Source: Gentiana macrophylla (Eukaryota; Streptophyta; Magnoliopsida; Gentianales; Gentianaceae). From it: 64,000 nucleotides of DNA. Both the position numbers and the translations under genes were made by a program. A model generated the notes under the pieces. That model was not told where the DNA came from. It did no database searches and saw only the letters and a list, made by a program, of their open reading frames with translations. This document shows, piece after piece, positions 11,128 through 23,325 of the stretch. The stretch spans positions 9,078,267 to 9,142,266 of the forward strand of contig CM047808.1 of assembly GCA_026214975.1 (NCBI GenBank), in the 5' to 3' direction. Position 1 is the stretch's first letter. Each line of letters starts with the position of its first letter.

Positions 11128-12562
11128 CGAATTCTAGAACACCTTAGGCCCGCCTTCGTCCAATCTGGTCCGAATTATGTCTTTACACTCGGCCCAAATC
11201 TCATTACCTGAAAATAGTCCAATAAAGCACGAAATAATATCGAATCAAGGAATATAAACGTTAAATACAAATTACTCGACTCATGAACCCAACACATAGC
11301 ATTCAACTCAAATGGTTCATATAAACAGCCGAAAACTACTAATTTTAGCTTAGAATGGGTGAAATGTTGATGCCGTAAGGTATATCATTTTGACAGTCAT
11401 AAGTTATTTAATAGTTCTGGTTATGTTTTTTTTTTATCTCTTTTCATGTCGATAGTGGAGATAGAATGATAGTTTGGTGTTTTATGGCCTTTGTATGCAC
11501 TCGTAGGTTAGATATGGATTTGACATGAGCTTACGTGCTCCTACTTGCTTTACGTGTTGCCCGAATTTACTTAGCATGGTATTTGTCATTAAGAAATGAA
11601 TTGTATGGGGTACCATGGGTTTAAATCTCGTGTTAGAGGCATACCAACTATGTTAATCCATTTTGTTCTTAAGATGGCGGTCCCTAAGTCCCGTCTAAGT
11701 CCCACGATTGGGGGTGTGGTTAGTTTTATAAACCGAGCTATACTTTGTGACTTCAAGTTAAGTAGTTAGGGATCAAGAACATGAAAGACTAGAATACAAA
11801 AAGAATATGACAGATAAGACACGAACATGCTACAATTAGTTGACAAGTATGGATTAGTAGATGACTTACATGAGTTTGATCAGCATGCTAAACATATAGT
11901 AAGTAATTAATGAAACGAATAAGTACGCTCAAGATGAATTGAATGTAGTAAATAGACATGTTTTCTATGTATGGTTTAAAGTTGGTTTTAAAGTGAATTC
12001 TCTTATGTTTCAAGACATGTTTTCAAAAACGTTTTATGTATTCTTCAAGTTATGCTTTAAAAGAGGTTTTCCAAACGTTACAAGTTATGCTTTCAACTTT
12101 TTTGTAACCGGATGAAGTAGATTCATATCATGTCTTCCGGCATCCGACATACATGAATCTCTCTTTTGATCTTATTTCGCCTTACTATGCTTTGAGCGCG
12201 AGCTCACTCCTTTATTTGAAATAAGAAGATTTATGCTAGTTAAATATGAGTTGCGTGAATGAGCATGGAAAGCAAGCTTAAGAATGTAGCTATAAAGTTC
12301 TTTATGTGTCAACAATTTCCTTTTTAGTCAAGTTGGGTTGTAACTAATGTTAGTGGCCATGATTTAGTTTGACAACAGTTGTAATTCGCTGTGTTTGTCA
12401 ATGGAAGATCTTCAATGCTAGTTTCTGAGTCTCGTGCTTGTTTTTTTTCTTCCACTCTTTCCGATACGGCATGAGGCTTACGTAGATTTATGATTACTCT
12501 AATAGACAAACGCCGAACATGTCATGCCCGGATAATGACTCGATATCCGTGACATGGGCATT
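11128..12562. other. Non-coding intergenic stretch
   Basis: No gene, terminal repeat or recognisable element is seen in about 1.4 kb. The base composition is AT-rich with short homopolymers. Confidence 0.5.
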
Positions 12563-13409
12563 ACAATTATGCTAATAATCTCTCATTGTACCTAAAAGGT
12601 CAATTATTCATACATCTAAGACCATGCACACGAGTCCCGTACTTTTCTTGTGACCAAGCGTTAATCAATTGATCATCTACATTATCATCCGTTGGGATTC
12701 TATCTACCTTTAAAAACTAGAATCCATTTGGGTATGGTTGATTCTAGTATCGATATAATATAAATCACTATGGTGTCGGAAGTAAATCCACCGAGCCATT
12801 TGATTTGGTTTAATATTGATTTTATTTTATTATTTAAATTTGGTTTGAAGCGTCATGAAGATTTTGCCTCCCATTCTCACCCCGTCTTTAGCCTTACATT
12901 TCCTCCTCGCCTTCGTCGTTCAAAACTTATTCCCGACAGGATGAATACACATTTCTGCATTTGCTAATTTTCACCTTCAAGAAGTTTGATTCTCGAATCA
13001 CGGCGGCGCGAGTTTGATCAATCAATCATCAAAGCCCAATTAATGGTGGAACAAAAGCGAAAAAAGGGTCGAAAGCCCAAAAGCCTTGTCCCGAAACCCT
13101 AGAATTAGACAACCCACAGCCCTAGTTCAACCGGGCAGTCGACGGCGGGAACAAATATTTGCCGAGGGAATGACGTATTCTCTGTTGGTAACATTGAGTT
13201 AGTTGACACTCACCGACGATGGGGTTGACCACGTAAGAATCTGACGGCCGCCATCGGACCTTAAAGCTCTTAAAGTTTCCTCTCTACTCGAATCCATGTT
13301 GAAATGCCTATGGGCCTAGTTCTTTGGTGGTCGATATTGTTTCAAATTTGCGGCTAGGGTGGTACCAGAGATGGATGCGGTAGTGAAGGTGTTTTGTGTT
13401 CATACAGAG
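12563..13409 (+). pseudogene. Duplicated promoter and partial exon 1 of DEG9 (dead copy)
   Basis: This block aligns co-linearly with 17157-18128: about 0.45 kb of upstream sequence, the 5' UTR (atgaat[c/a]cacatttctgcatttgc), the start codon (13043 versus 17754) and most of exon 1. Similarity ends abruptly after the codons for CVHTE, at the edge of the PBS-like array. A lost base near 13100 makes a stop after about 18 codons. Further small indels occur, and the catalytic domain is absent. The copy sits in direct orientation 4.7 kb upstream of the parent. It also lacks the AAT/ATT microsatellite expansion and part of a promoter hairpin found in the parent. Confidence 0.92.
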
Positions 13410-13442
13410 AGCGGGAGGAGAAGGTAGTTACCTTTTTTGGGA

Positions 13443-13853
13443 GATGGTAGTTAGTTCAGCATGGTATTAGAAGCAGGAGGTCGTGCATTCAAACTTTTTT
13501 TTTTGGATATGGTAGTTCAACATGGTATCAGAGCAGGGGAAATGATAATTACTCTTTTTCTTGTGGATATGGTAGTTCAACATGGTATCATAGCGGGAGT
13601 GGTAGTTCAACATGGTATGGTAGGTCAACAAGGTATCTGATCAGGAGGTCGTGCATTCAAACCTTTTATTTTGGGAGATGATAGTTCAACATGACATCAG
13701 AGCGGAAGAGATCGTAATTACCCTTTTTCTTAGGGAGATGGTAGTTCAACATAGTATCAGAATGTGGGAAGAGGATAGTTCAACATGATATCAGAGTAGG
13801 AAGTCATGAGTTTAAACCTCGTTTTTAGAGATGATAATTCAACATGGTATCGG
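13443..13853 (+). repeat. Tandem array of Copia PBS-like units
   Basis: About nine diverged copies of 'atggtagttcaacatggtatcagagc' recur every 35-75 bp (near 13444, 13508, 13569, 13600, 13620, 13677, 13736, 13773, 13830). The core TGGTATCAGAGC is the usual primer-binding site of plant Copia elements (complement of the initiator Met tRNA 3' end), and the preceding CAACA looks like an LTR end. Some copies also share 'ggaggtcgtgcattcaaac'. Confidence 0.75.
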
Positions 13854-14201
13854 TGTTAAAGTATCCCACATTGGGAACTTCAGTTGTTGTTTCACCCATT
13901 ATATTAAGAGATGGACTTCCTCACTTCACAACCCAGGTTTTGGGGATGAGGTCCCTCCTCTTATATGGGCTTGGGCTATGTTTTCACACGTGGTATCGAG
14001 CCACCCTTTATTGTGCAAAGTGTTGGGCCTATTTGTTGGCCTTGTGTGCTCGACCCCACACTTTGGGGCGTGTTAAAGTGTCCACATTGGGAACTTGTGG
14101 TTATTTCACCCACATATATTAAGAGATGGACTTCCTCATTTCACAACCCAGGTTTTTGGGATGGCACCTCTCCTCTTATACGCCGCGCTATGTTTTCCAC
14201 A
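13854..14201 (+). mobile_element. TRIM (terminal-repeat retrotransposon in miniature), 348 bp
   Basis: Two direct terminal repeats of 135 and 131 bp (13854-13988 and 14071-14201) both begin TGTTAAAGT(A/G)TCC and end TATGTTTT(C)CACA. Between them lie a primer-binding site TGGTATCGAGCC (13991-14002) and a purine run TTTGGGGCG just before the second repeat. The flanks are ATCGG (13849-13853) and ATCAG (14202-14206), a target duplication with one mismatch. The target was a copy of the PBS-like array unit. There is no coding capacity, so it must move in trans. Confidence 0.85.
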
Positions 14202-14206
14202 ATCAG

Positions 14207-14840
14207 AGCATGATGTAATGAATTTAAACTCCACTTGCAATACAAGAACAATTTGTATAATAGTTGATAAGATGTTTACAATGATATATGTATGAGTGAT
14301 TTTTTTCAGAGACACGAGTCAAACGCCTTCTCACCTCAATCACCTCAAATTGATCGGTTAGTAACCGTTACAAGACAGGACGTCTGCTTTTTTGTTAGTT
14401 TGTTTTAGCTAAACTTATCCTACAGTTAATGATGAGGTACCTCAATGTTCTTAATCATTATTATTACTTAGTTTCTACTGGAAAAAAAAAATTAATTAAT
14501 TTTATTTGGAACAAAAATTTAATTAATTAGCTTCATCAAATCAATTTGTATTCTATTCTATCCCAAAACTAGGGGAATTGAAATTTTTTATTTGCAACCC
14601 ATTTGATTCTCCAAAAAGAAAAAGTATCAGTATCAAACATTGTAACACATACGACATTATAATACGTACCCAAAAAAATATTGTCAACTCACATACTCTA
14701 TAAAAAAAAATGTATGCAACTTCAAGCCGGTTTAACATATACTTCAATCCATAAGGAGAAACCAATCCTGTCTTCATCATACTTTGTATATTAATTTTGT
14801 TTTTGAGAAAAAAGTTATTTTATTTTCTTAAACACGTCTT
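14207..14840. other. Non-coding AT-rich spacer
   Basis: No gene or element recognised. It includes the 5' copy of the 16-bp target duplication of the adjacent SINE (14825-14840). Confidence 0.5.
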
Positions 14841-15108
14841 AAAGGTAGAACCCTACTCTGGAGGCCCCACTTCACTGTCCCACTTGGGATGAGTGGAGAT
14901 GTAGATCAGGGTGAGGCCCTCACTCCCCCGTCCCACGGGATGAGTGGAGATGTAAATCAAGATCACGAAGAAATTTCTTCAGAGTCAATGAACTACACTT
15001 TAACAAGAGATAATAACCCGCTACTGGGAATCGAGCCTCTAACCTCCCATTGCCAGCTGCACGATTACGCACCCACGCCCCTTGCCAACTGGGTTATGTC
15101 CTGGGGAC
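14841..15108 (-). mobile_element. tRNA-derived SINE, 268 bp, with 16-bp target duplication
   Basis: A perfect 16-bp direct repeat TTCTTAAACACGTCTT occurs at 14825-14840 and 15109-15124. Read on the minus strand, the insert starts GTCCCCAGGACATAACCCAG. It has a box-A-like TAACCCAGTTGG, then a box-B match GGCTCGATTCC about 50 nt later, as in a tRNA-type RNA polymerase III promoter. The distal end (ending TTCTACCTTT on the minus strand) lacks a long poly(A). Length, promoter boxes and long duplication fit a plant tRNA-SINE retroposed by a LINE machinery. Confidence 0.8.
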
Positions 15109-15177
15109 TTCTTAAACACGTCTTCATCATACTTGTAGTTGACAAATTTCTCTTTGTTTGCATTGTTCTTTTATAAC

Positions 15178-15178
<1 letters not shown>

Positions 15179-15210
<32 letters not shown>
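15179..15210. repeat. (A)32 homopolymer
   Basis: Uninterrupted run of A. Confidence 0.95.
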
Positions 15211-15214
<4 letters not shown>

Positions 15215-17156
15215 GTCAGGACGATGTTGTTTTGAGCCTAAATCCTTGTATTGCCGTATTATAGAGGATGAGGGCTCGCTAATGGGGATAAGTCGAAATC
15301 GTGTCAGATTTTGTCTTATGAATAACAAAAGAGAATATCATTTCCATAAAGAAGAATACAAACTTGAATCGAAGAGCAAAAATCCATAAAGAGAGAAGAA
15401 AATCCACCTAGGAACACGAATCAACACTATTATACGTTTATTATAAAATTCCCCGAAAGAAAAACATGAAAGGCTAATATTGCCAACCGCCAGAAACCGT
15501 AAGTAACCACAACAAAAACATCATCGTGAATGTAGGGAAAGATGTTCATAGTTGGAATCTATTGTTGGCACGTATAACTCAATTAGCATACAGTCAACAT
15601 CTATTTAAACAACATCAATTTAAACATAGATTAAACAAAACATATATGCTGCAAATTGAAATGACAGAAAACTCGACAAAACGAAAAACTTATGGATTGA
15701 GCCGAGTTGATACTCTATCCTTAAGACAAATTTGCGTCGAATTCGTGCTCACAGTAATCGCAATCGTCTCCCAAGATACAACAATCCTCACCTTCTGATC
15801 ATATGACACTTGTAACAAACCAGAAGCGGCGAACTCGAAAGCCCGGTATGAAATCTCTTCTTCTTGACTTTGGAAAGATGCAAAGTATATAAAATGATGT
15901 TATGGTGAAAATTCAGCAGAATTTTATGCGTAAAAAATATATCATCTCTTTTGGGGAATACTTATATTTGTAGAGGAAAAACAATCTTCCAATAAAGGAT
16001 GCAACTCTTCTTACATATTGGTTCAGCCCAAAAGGTGCAACTTAATGAGCCAAACTGATGCAACTCTTGAACCAAAAGGATACATCTCTTGAACTGAAAG
16101 TTTGTGTTGATTCGGTTCAGTTTGATTGAACATATGCACCTGTTTGAATAAACTGGTTCGATTCGAATAAGCATCATTTCCTTTAACTTAAACATTAATT
16201 TCTCATTCACCCGATATCCGAATCGAGTGATTCAAAAGCCTATTATTATGTATTTAATGATACCAAAGGCTCCCGATAATTCGTATTTTATACCATCCGA
16301 AATTAATACCGAAGTAGACTACTCGCCACTTTAAACAAAGCTCAATGTGAGCTATTTTCTCCAACATCTTCAACTGTATTCAACCGCTACAAACTCAACA
16401 ACGGTTTCTGTGTATTTTTTTGTGTGGTTATTAACCACCAATAAGGGCGGATCCAGCTATCCGGTACCGGGTGCGCCCGCCCCCAATGAAAAGAAAATTT
16501 TCTTCTATTATGTAAGTATGGTATTAGACTTATTTCGTTAAATATATCGGGTGTTAACACGGTGACATTTTTTTTAAGATCCGTTACTGACCACCAAGGA
16601 TGTTTTTCTACGGATTCCTCACCAGAAAACGGAATGCACAAAATAGGGATCTATGTCAAGGGCCAGGAAAAGACGAAGAAGATGACTGTAGAACTCGAAG
16701 AACTCGCATCCATTGACCACAAACTATACTCCGAAAAGCACAAAGAAAGGTTTTTGTGGGATTGGGTAATTGAAGGAAAGATTGGTAAAGAAATTCCCCA
16801 AAATGTTGTTTGAACTATGGGATTTGTAAACCTACGCTTAGGTTATGCCCTGTATTAGTCTTCCCTAGTCATTCGTCTAGACCACACAGTTTCGATATGT
16901 GTTAAAATTATGAGGTTCAGATTGTGTCACGCAGTTAATTCACAAATGTGAGCTGACCATACAAGACCCATCCCAAAAATATCGAAAGAATTGTCCCAAC
17001 TAGACACAAAAAAACCTTTCATGTATAAGAAAATAGCGAGATAAGTGATCACACAAGACCCATCTCTATTAATAATGTTTTATTTATTAATAGATTAAAA
17101 TTTTTCATGTTATTATTGTTGACTAAACATAAAAGTGAATTAAATCACCCCGAACT
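15211..17156. other. Non-coding region upstream of DEG9
   Basis: No supported gene. A block at about 16443-16490 (ggcggatccagctatccgg and gggtgcgcccgc) resembles the end of a common plant MITE type, and a similar ggatccgcc end occurs near 38122. The plus frame 16562-16813 (83 codons, Lys/Glu-rich) has no recognised similarity and is probably chance or a gene fragment. Confidence 0.45.
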
Positions 17157-17307
17157 AATTGATTATCCTAACAATCTCTCATTAGACCTAAGATCAATCA
17201 TACATCTAAATCCATACACACGAGCCCCGTACTTTTCTTGTGTCATAGCGTTAATCAATGGATCATCTACGTTATCATCTGTTGAGACTCTATCCACATT
17301 CACAAAC

Positions 17308-17336
17308 TAGAATCGACTTTGAGACAGTCGATTCTA
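17308..17336. repeat. Perfect 11-bp hairpin in the DEG9 promoter
   Basis: TAGAATCGACT (17308-17318) and AGTCGATTCTA (17326-17336) are perfect inverted repeats separated by 7 nt. A related TTGACTTTC...GAAAATCGAT follows. The block belongs to the GTCGA-rich foldback family seen around the ROP gene. It is decayed in the duplicated promoter near 12718. Confidence 0.7.
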
Positions 17337-17460
17337 ATATTGACTTTCAGAAAATCGATCTTTACATAGGTGATGCGACAAATAATTATGTTGTCATATG
17401 TGTAAATATAAATCACTGTGGTGTCATAGATAAATAAATCGAGCCACTCAGTTTGGTTTA

Positions 17461-17502
<42 letters not shown>
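17461..17502. repeat. (AAT)n/(ATT)n microsatellite
   Basis: AAT triplets run into ATT triplets, forming a perfect inverted repeat about 250 bp upstream of the DEG9 start codon. The older duplicate near 12820 has only a short AT-rich counterpart. Confidence 0.9.
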
Positions 17503-17753
17503 TTTATTTTTTTTTGAGGGGTATTTTTTTTTTTTTAATTTTAAAATTTGGTTTAAAACGTTAAACGTCGCAGCATTTTGGCTCCCTTCTCGCCACCGTC
17601 TTTGGCCCTACCTTTCCTCATCGCCCCTCGTCGATCAACTTTTTCCGACAGATGAATCCACATTTCTGCATTTGCTAATTTTCACCTTCAAGAAATTTGA
17701 TTCTCGGAAGCTCGGCGGCGTAGGTTTGATCAATCAATCAGCAAGCTGAATTA

Positions 17754-20700
17754 ATGGTGGACCAAAAGCGAAAACGGGGTCGAAAGCCCAAAAGCCTCGT
17801 CCCTGAAACCCTAGAATTAGACAACCCTAGCCCTAGTTCAACCGGAGCAGGTCCGCCGTCGGGAACAAACGCCGCCGAGGGGAATGATGTATTCTCTGTT
17901 GGTAACGCTGAATTAGTTGACACTCACCGACGACGGGGTCGACCACGTAAGAAAACGAAGTCGCCATCAGACCCTAAAGCTCTTAGAGTTTCCTCTCCTA
18001 CTCGAATCCATGTTGAAATGCCTAATGGGCCTAGTTCTTTGGTGACTGATACTGTTTCGGCTGTAGCTAGGGTAGTGCCAGCGATGGATGCTGTGGTGAA
18101 GGTGTTTTGTGTTCATACAGAGCCAAATTTTTCATTGCCTTGGCAGAGGAAGAGGCAGTATAGTTCAAGTAGTAGTGGTTTTGTGATCAAAGGGAGGAGG
18201 GTTTTAACAAATGCGCATTCTGTTGAGCATTATACCCAGGTGAAGTTGAAGAAGAGGGGCTCTGATACAAAGTATGTGGCCACAGTTCTTGCCATTGGAA
18301 CTGAATGTGACATTGGTAAGTTCTCTTTTTATATTTCCGTGCTTTTGATAAGTTCAGACAGCCTTTTTAAATTTGCATATTCTGTTAAGAATTTTCGGCG
18401 AGGTCCCTTTTGTTACACAATACTTTTGGGTTACATGTACTAAGTGCAAATAATACATGGAACAGCTGGAAAGAAACTGGTTTTATTGAAAGGCCAATAT
18501 CTAATGCTAGGGAAAGTTTGGAACTTCAGCAACAATATTTTATTTTCCGTGGATATAGAATGTTGAGTTGGGTAGGTAGTTTGGCAGTTTTGTGGGATCT
18601 TAGGAAGAAAATATCTCTGGTATGAAAAAAATGTTGCTTGATTGTTGACGAGAGTCTAGAGATGTGTTCTCATTCTCATCTTAGCCTCTTGAATGAAAAT
18701 AAGTAAAGATTTTTCAATTTGAAACTATTTACTTCTGGACGTGTTATTCACTGTGCTTCACATGATTATGCAGCTATGCTTACAGTAGAGGATGATGAAT
18801 TCTGGCAAGGGGTATCACCTGTGGAATTCGGTAACTTGCCTGCTTTACAAGATGCAGTGACTGTTGTAGGGTACCCGATTGGAGGCGACACTATTTCTGT
18901 GACAAGCGGTGTTGTTTCACGTATAGAGATTCTTTCCTATGTTCATGGTTCCACTGAACTTCTGGGTTTACAGGTAGCTAATTCTCGTGTTATTCATTGT
19001 TTGTGCAGCCTATCTGTTAGTAAGTATTTTGTTTCATCTGCACGGTACATATTTTGCAGATAGACGCTGCTATAAACTCTGGAAATTCTGGTGGACCAGC
19101 TTTCAATGACAAGGGAGATTGTGTTGGTATTGCTTTTCAGTCCCTCAAACATGAAGATGTGGAGAATATTGGCTATGTCATTCCTACACCTGTCATCATG
19201 CACTTCATTCAGGATTATGAGAAAAATGGTGGTTATACTGGTATAGCCTTTACACCTTTCATTTATTTGCTGATTTGCGTCATCTGTTTCCTTCTGTGTG
19301 TGCATTCTGTTCAGAAATGTTGTCATTCTTACTTTTTTCTGTTGAGAGTAACATTTGGCATAAGTGAGGATTTGAGAAGTAATTGCATAGGAAGAGATAA
19401 ATTAGGCTTGAGGGATAAATGATAGGCATTGAATTTTGGGTGAACTAACAACAGCAGCTAAGCTTTACTTTCATTCCCCTGTATCAATGCCCTGATTAAT
19501 TGATTCATATCCGTTTAACTGTCTCCTATGCCCCCCCCCCCCCCCCCCTGCACATTTCTTATGTATCTTTTTTTATATGTTGGAATTGGAATTCTGAACT
19601 GCAACTCCTTTTTGCTCATCAATTGAAACTACCTTGACTTTTTTTTGTAATATGTTCATTTCTTGTATTATCTTTCCTTATATGCTCACCCATTCATCTT
19701 ATCATTCTCATTTATGTTGTTCTTGCTCATAATGTTTTGTCTAACATTCGAACATGTGGAGAAGCAGTAGCATTGTTGCTGTCTTGTAAAACTTACCTTC
19801 AGGTTTTGGAGGGACACTTTACAATCACACATAGAGTCAACATAACATTACCTTCCTTCGTCTGTGTTTTGAATCAGCTAGTCGGAAGAAACTCAACTAG
19901 GTGGAATTAAATTTAAATAATGTAAATGAGCAATCCGTGCATTTGTTTTTCAATATGCATTTTTCTGCTAAGCATTAGGATTGAGGAGCTTTGATGTAAT
20001 AGAGTCGAATATGTCTCTTTAGACTCTTATTACTCAGTTTTTCTCGCTTTCTAAGCTTCTAGCCAATGACTTGTTTGGTTTCTTGCTTGCTTGCTTTAAT
20101 GTTGAAATGTTCTTCCACTTGCATGGAGAGATGGCAAAACTCCATTGGGCTTGAAATTTTAGCTTTGGTTTATATATAACAAAGAAATTGCATTGGACAG
20201 CATTTGGTATGCTTACCAAGTCTAGTGAATGCCAACTCTCTGCTATAAAATTTGTTCAGACGGATCACAGATGGGATTTTCTTGTTTTGCTTCTCATGCG
20301 AAGATATGAAAATCGTGAATGCATATGTAATAGTGGAAACATAAGCTTTTGATCGTCTTTCAAACAAATATTTCTCTAAATTCGGACCATTTTATGCATA
20401 GTTGATTTCATTGTGTGCGCGTTGCTGCGAAAAGGAAAAAAATATTTTCTTGAGTAGATTTAGATTGTAGGCCAGAACACTAATTTCTATACCTTGCTCC
20501 GTAATTGTTTATCCAAGAATGCTGACTGGAGTAACGATCGCGTCTTTTACTTTGGTATCATGGATTTTTTTGAAAAAAGCCAAAAACTTGTAGTCTGTGT
20601 ATTGAGCCTACAGTTTTGGTAATAGTTGCTCATTTCTTGAACTAAAGCACAGAAATGTTAGAATTGAGTAAGGTTGAATTTCTGTGGCTAGAGAATGCCC

Positions 20701-21065
20701 ATTTTTTCAGTTTGTTGAACTTCCTGATGTAAATTCTCGGGCAGTACTTTTGTGCCCTCTTTCCGTACCAGGTTTATTGGTTTCCGTTAGTTAACAAGAT
20801 TTCCAAATACTATGCAGGTTTCCCAATTCTTGCTGTTGAATGGCAGAAGATGGAAAATCCAGATTTACGGTTATCAATGGGTATGAAATCTGATCAAAAG
20901 GGTGTGCGTATTAGAAGGATAGATCCAACTGCTCCTGAATCTGGTGTTTTGAGGCCGTCAGATATTATTCTTGGCTTTGATGGGGTGGATATTGCAAATG
21001 ATGGAACAGGTTAATGATTCTTTGTTTTCCCTTTCCATTAAGAACTTGTTATGTTCTTGCATATA

Positions 21066-21112
<47 letters not shown>

Positions 21113-22760
21113 TATTTACTGGGCGATTGGTTTTATTGACTTCTGATGATGGTTGTGGTTTGGGAGTCGGTTTTCTTGTTTTTAAAGGTATTCATAATTA
21201 ACTTTTTCCCCTGCCTTTTCTTTTGGTAATTTTCAGTTCCGTTTAGGCATGGTGAGCGAATAGGCTTCAGTTACCTTGTATCGCAGAAATATTCCGGAGA
21301 CAATGCATCAATTAAGATTCTTCGCAATTCTAAAACACTCAAATTTGATATTAAGCTCGGAACGCACAAAAGGTTGATTCCAGCCCACAACAAAGGGAGA
21401 CCTCCATCGTATTATATAGTTGCTGGCTTTGTTTTTACTACCGTTTCAGTTCCATACCTCCGTTCTGAGGTATGTTCTTGTCAATTATTAATCTGTGCTT
21501 TAAAAACACTAACTTTCATGTGGGTTGAAGTTTATTTTTTAGCGTGTCAATGTAATGTTATATTTCTCGTATATGTACTCACTTAATGGAAGCATTATTT
21601 ACGTCATGTTGACTAGATACAATTTACATGGTCCACGTTTCGACTAATTGTAACGTTCATTGTATTTTGACTCAACCCGTATGATACGTAAAAGTATCAA
21701 TATGATATTGAACTCACTCATCCATAAAAATTGATGGTTGTCATAATTATAAGTCGTAAAGGGGCAAAAAGATTATGAAATGAATACGAGTTCCATGAAA
21801 GTCTAAAGCTTTATATTTGGTTGTACAATATAGTATGGAAAGGAATACGAGTTCGAAGCTCCAGTCAAGCTGTTGGACAAGCTCCTGCATGAAATGCGAC
21901 AGTCACCGGATGAACAAATTGTTGTGGTTTCTCAGGTAAGAGCACTTTAGATACCGTAAAATAAGATGTATCTTTAATATACAAATTCTTTATTCAAATC
22001 ATGCATTGCAGATGTTCTAACTCGTTTCATTGGAAAATGATGTTCTAGTGTGTAAAATAGAGAATTTGTTAGAAGTGACTGTGGAAAGGGCTCTAATCGT
22101 CTCGTGTCACTCTTTCTCATCATGTTCGTGTGTTCATATACGGGCTTTGGTTTGTCTTCATTCTTACTTTTGTCTGGTGACGTTTTTCCAGGTTCTTGTG
22201 GCTGACATTAATATTGGTTATGAAGACATTGTTAACACACAGGTATGTATTCTTCGTGAAATTCTTACCTAGATAGTCTCATGTGCACCGATCTGATAGA
22301 TATATGACACGTGTACCAAAAAAAGAAGAATAATTTTGTCATCTATACGTGTCATACATCTGACTGGTTGGTGCACAACGGAGGGTGTGCGTAGGAATTT
22401 CCCGTATTCTCCTATTTGTGCTTGCTGTATTCCGTTGTAATGCACTTGACCATATTTCTGTTTCCCTCGACCTCGTATATCCAGGTTATCGCCTTTAATG
22501 GACAACCTATTAAAAACTTGAAAAGCTTAGCCAAAATGGTAGAGAGCTGCAATGATGAATTCTTGAAATTTGACTTGGAATACCAACAGGTGAGGTGTCC
22601 CCTTACGCCCCCTCCTTTCTGTATCTTCTTTTTGGCTATAAAATACAACTATATTATGCAGATTGTGGTACTTCAAACAAAGGCAGCAAAAGCAGCTACA
22701 TTGGACATTCTCACAACACATTGTATACCTTCTGCCATGTCTGATGACCTCAAAGAATGA
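17754..22760 (+). CDS. DEG9: DEG9-type nuclear serine protease (Deg/HtrA family)
   Basis: Nine exons join in frame to 574 aa: 17754-18315, 18774-18973, 19060-19240, 20818-21009, 21237-21469, 21834-21935, 22192-22242, 22485-22589, 22662-22760. All introns begin GT and end AG. The protein closely matches the plant protease Do-like 9 family (about 590 aa in Arabidopsis). The trypsin-like domain (about residues 110-310) carries the triad His155 (LTNAHSVEH), Asp186 (TECDI) and Ser264 ([10 protein letters not shown]); PDZ-type regions follow. The N-terminus has basic blocks KRKRGRKPK and an AT-hook-like RRGRPRKK, fitting a nuclear/nucleolar location. No organelle transit peptide is apparent. In Arabidopsis DEG9 is an ATP-independent protease linked to turnover of the response regulator ARR4. 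The ATG at 17754 is chosen because the same ATG is conserved in the duplicated copy. No frame lesion is present. Confidence 0.95.
19531..19548. repeat. (C)18 homopolymer in DEG9 intron 3
   Basis: Uninterrupted run of C within the 1.6-kb third intron. Confidence 0.9.
21070..21107. repeat. (TA)n microsatellite in DEG9 intron 4
   Basis: About 38 bp of alternating AT between exons 4 and 5. Confidence 0.95.
22282..22377. mobile_element. Short inverted-repeat element in DEG9 intron 7
   Basis: A 96-bp segment begins TGTGCACC and ends GGTGCACA. The arms continue with matching tatgacacgt / acgtgtcata blocks. It is a MITE-like foldback lying wholly in the intron between exons 7 and 8. No clear target duplication was found. 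Confidence 0.6.
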
Positions 22761-23268
22761 TTCAACGGATACATTACAGTTTTTTTTTTTTTTTTTTTTT
22801 TTTTGGCTATCCGTTCTTTGATTCTACGGTTTCTTGCCTTTTGAGGTGATGGCTGAAATCACTATCATATTATGTCCTAGCATTGGCTGCATTGAGTTGG
22901 TATTGGCATAAGTATTAAAGTACAATTATAATGTTTTGGGGTTTTTGGCTCCAGGACTTAAAATAATAGCAGAAAAAGAAAAAAAAAAACAAAAAGACAA
23001 GGGATTGTTGTAAACAAATTTTTTTTTTTGTTTTTGTTGAAGGTTGTTGTAAACATTAGAGTTCAAGTTTTATTGTTGCTGCTATGTAATACTCATGTTT
23101 TCTTTGGATTTGGTAATTTTTGGGGGGGAGGGAGCTAATTGTAATCCTTTTTGGGGAAGAGTGGGCAATCCAACAATTTTTGTGTGAGAATCATGAAGTT
23201 AATGGAAGGGGCATTCTTTTTGGTATATCTTGTTTCTCAATTCTGTTTATTTACATTGAATGAATGTT

Positions 23269-23325
<57 letters not shown>

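Noticed and set aside
14769..15135. 17-bp repeat 'gtcttcatcatactt' as a second target duplication around the SINE
   Set aside because: The 16-bp TTCTTAAACACGTCTT repeat sits exactly at the SINE ends. The other repeat lies outside it on the left and does not bound an element.
15526..15798. 90-codon plus-strand frame
   Set aside because: No recognisable domain, no splice context and low-complexity composition; probably chance.
16562..16813. 83-codon plus-strand frame rich in Lys and Glu
   Set aside because: Codon composition is plausible for protein, but no similarity was recognised and there are no neighbouring exons; not called as a gene.
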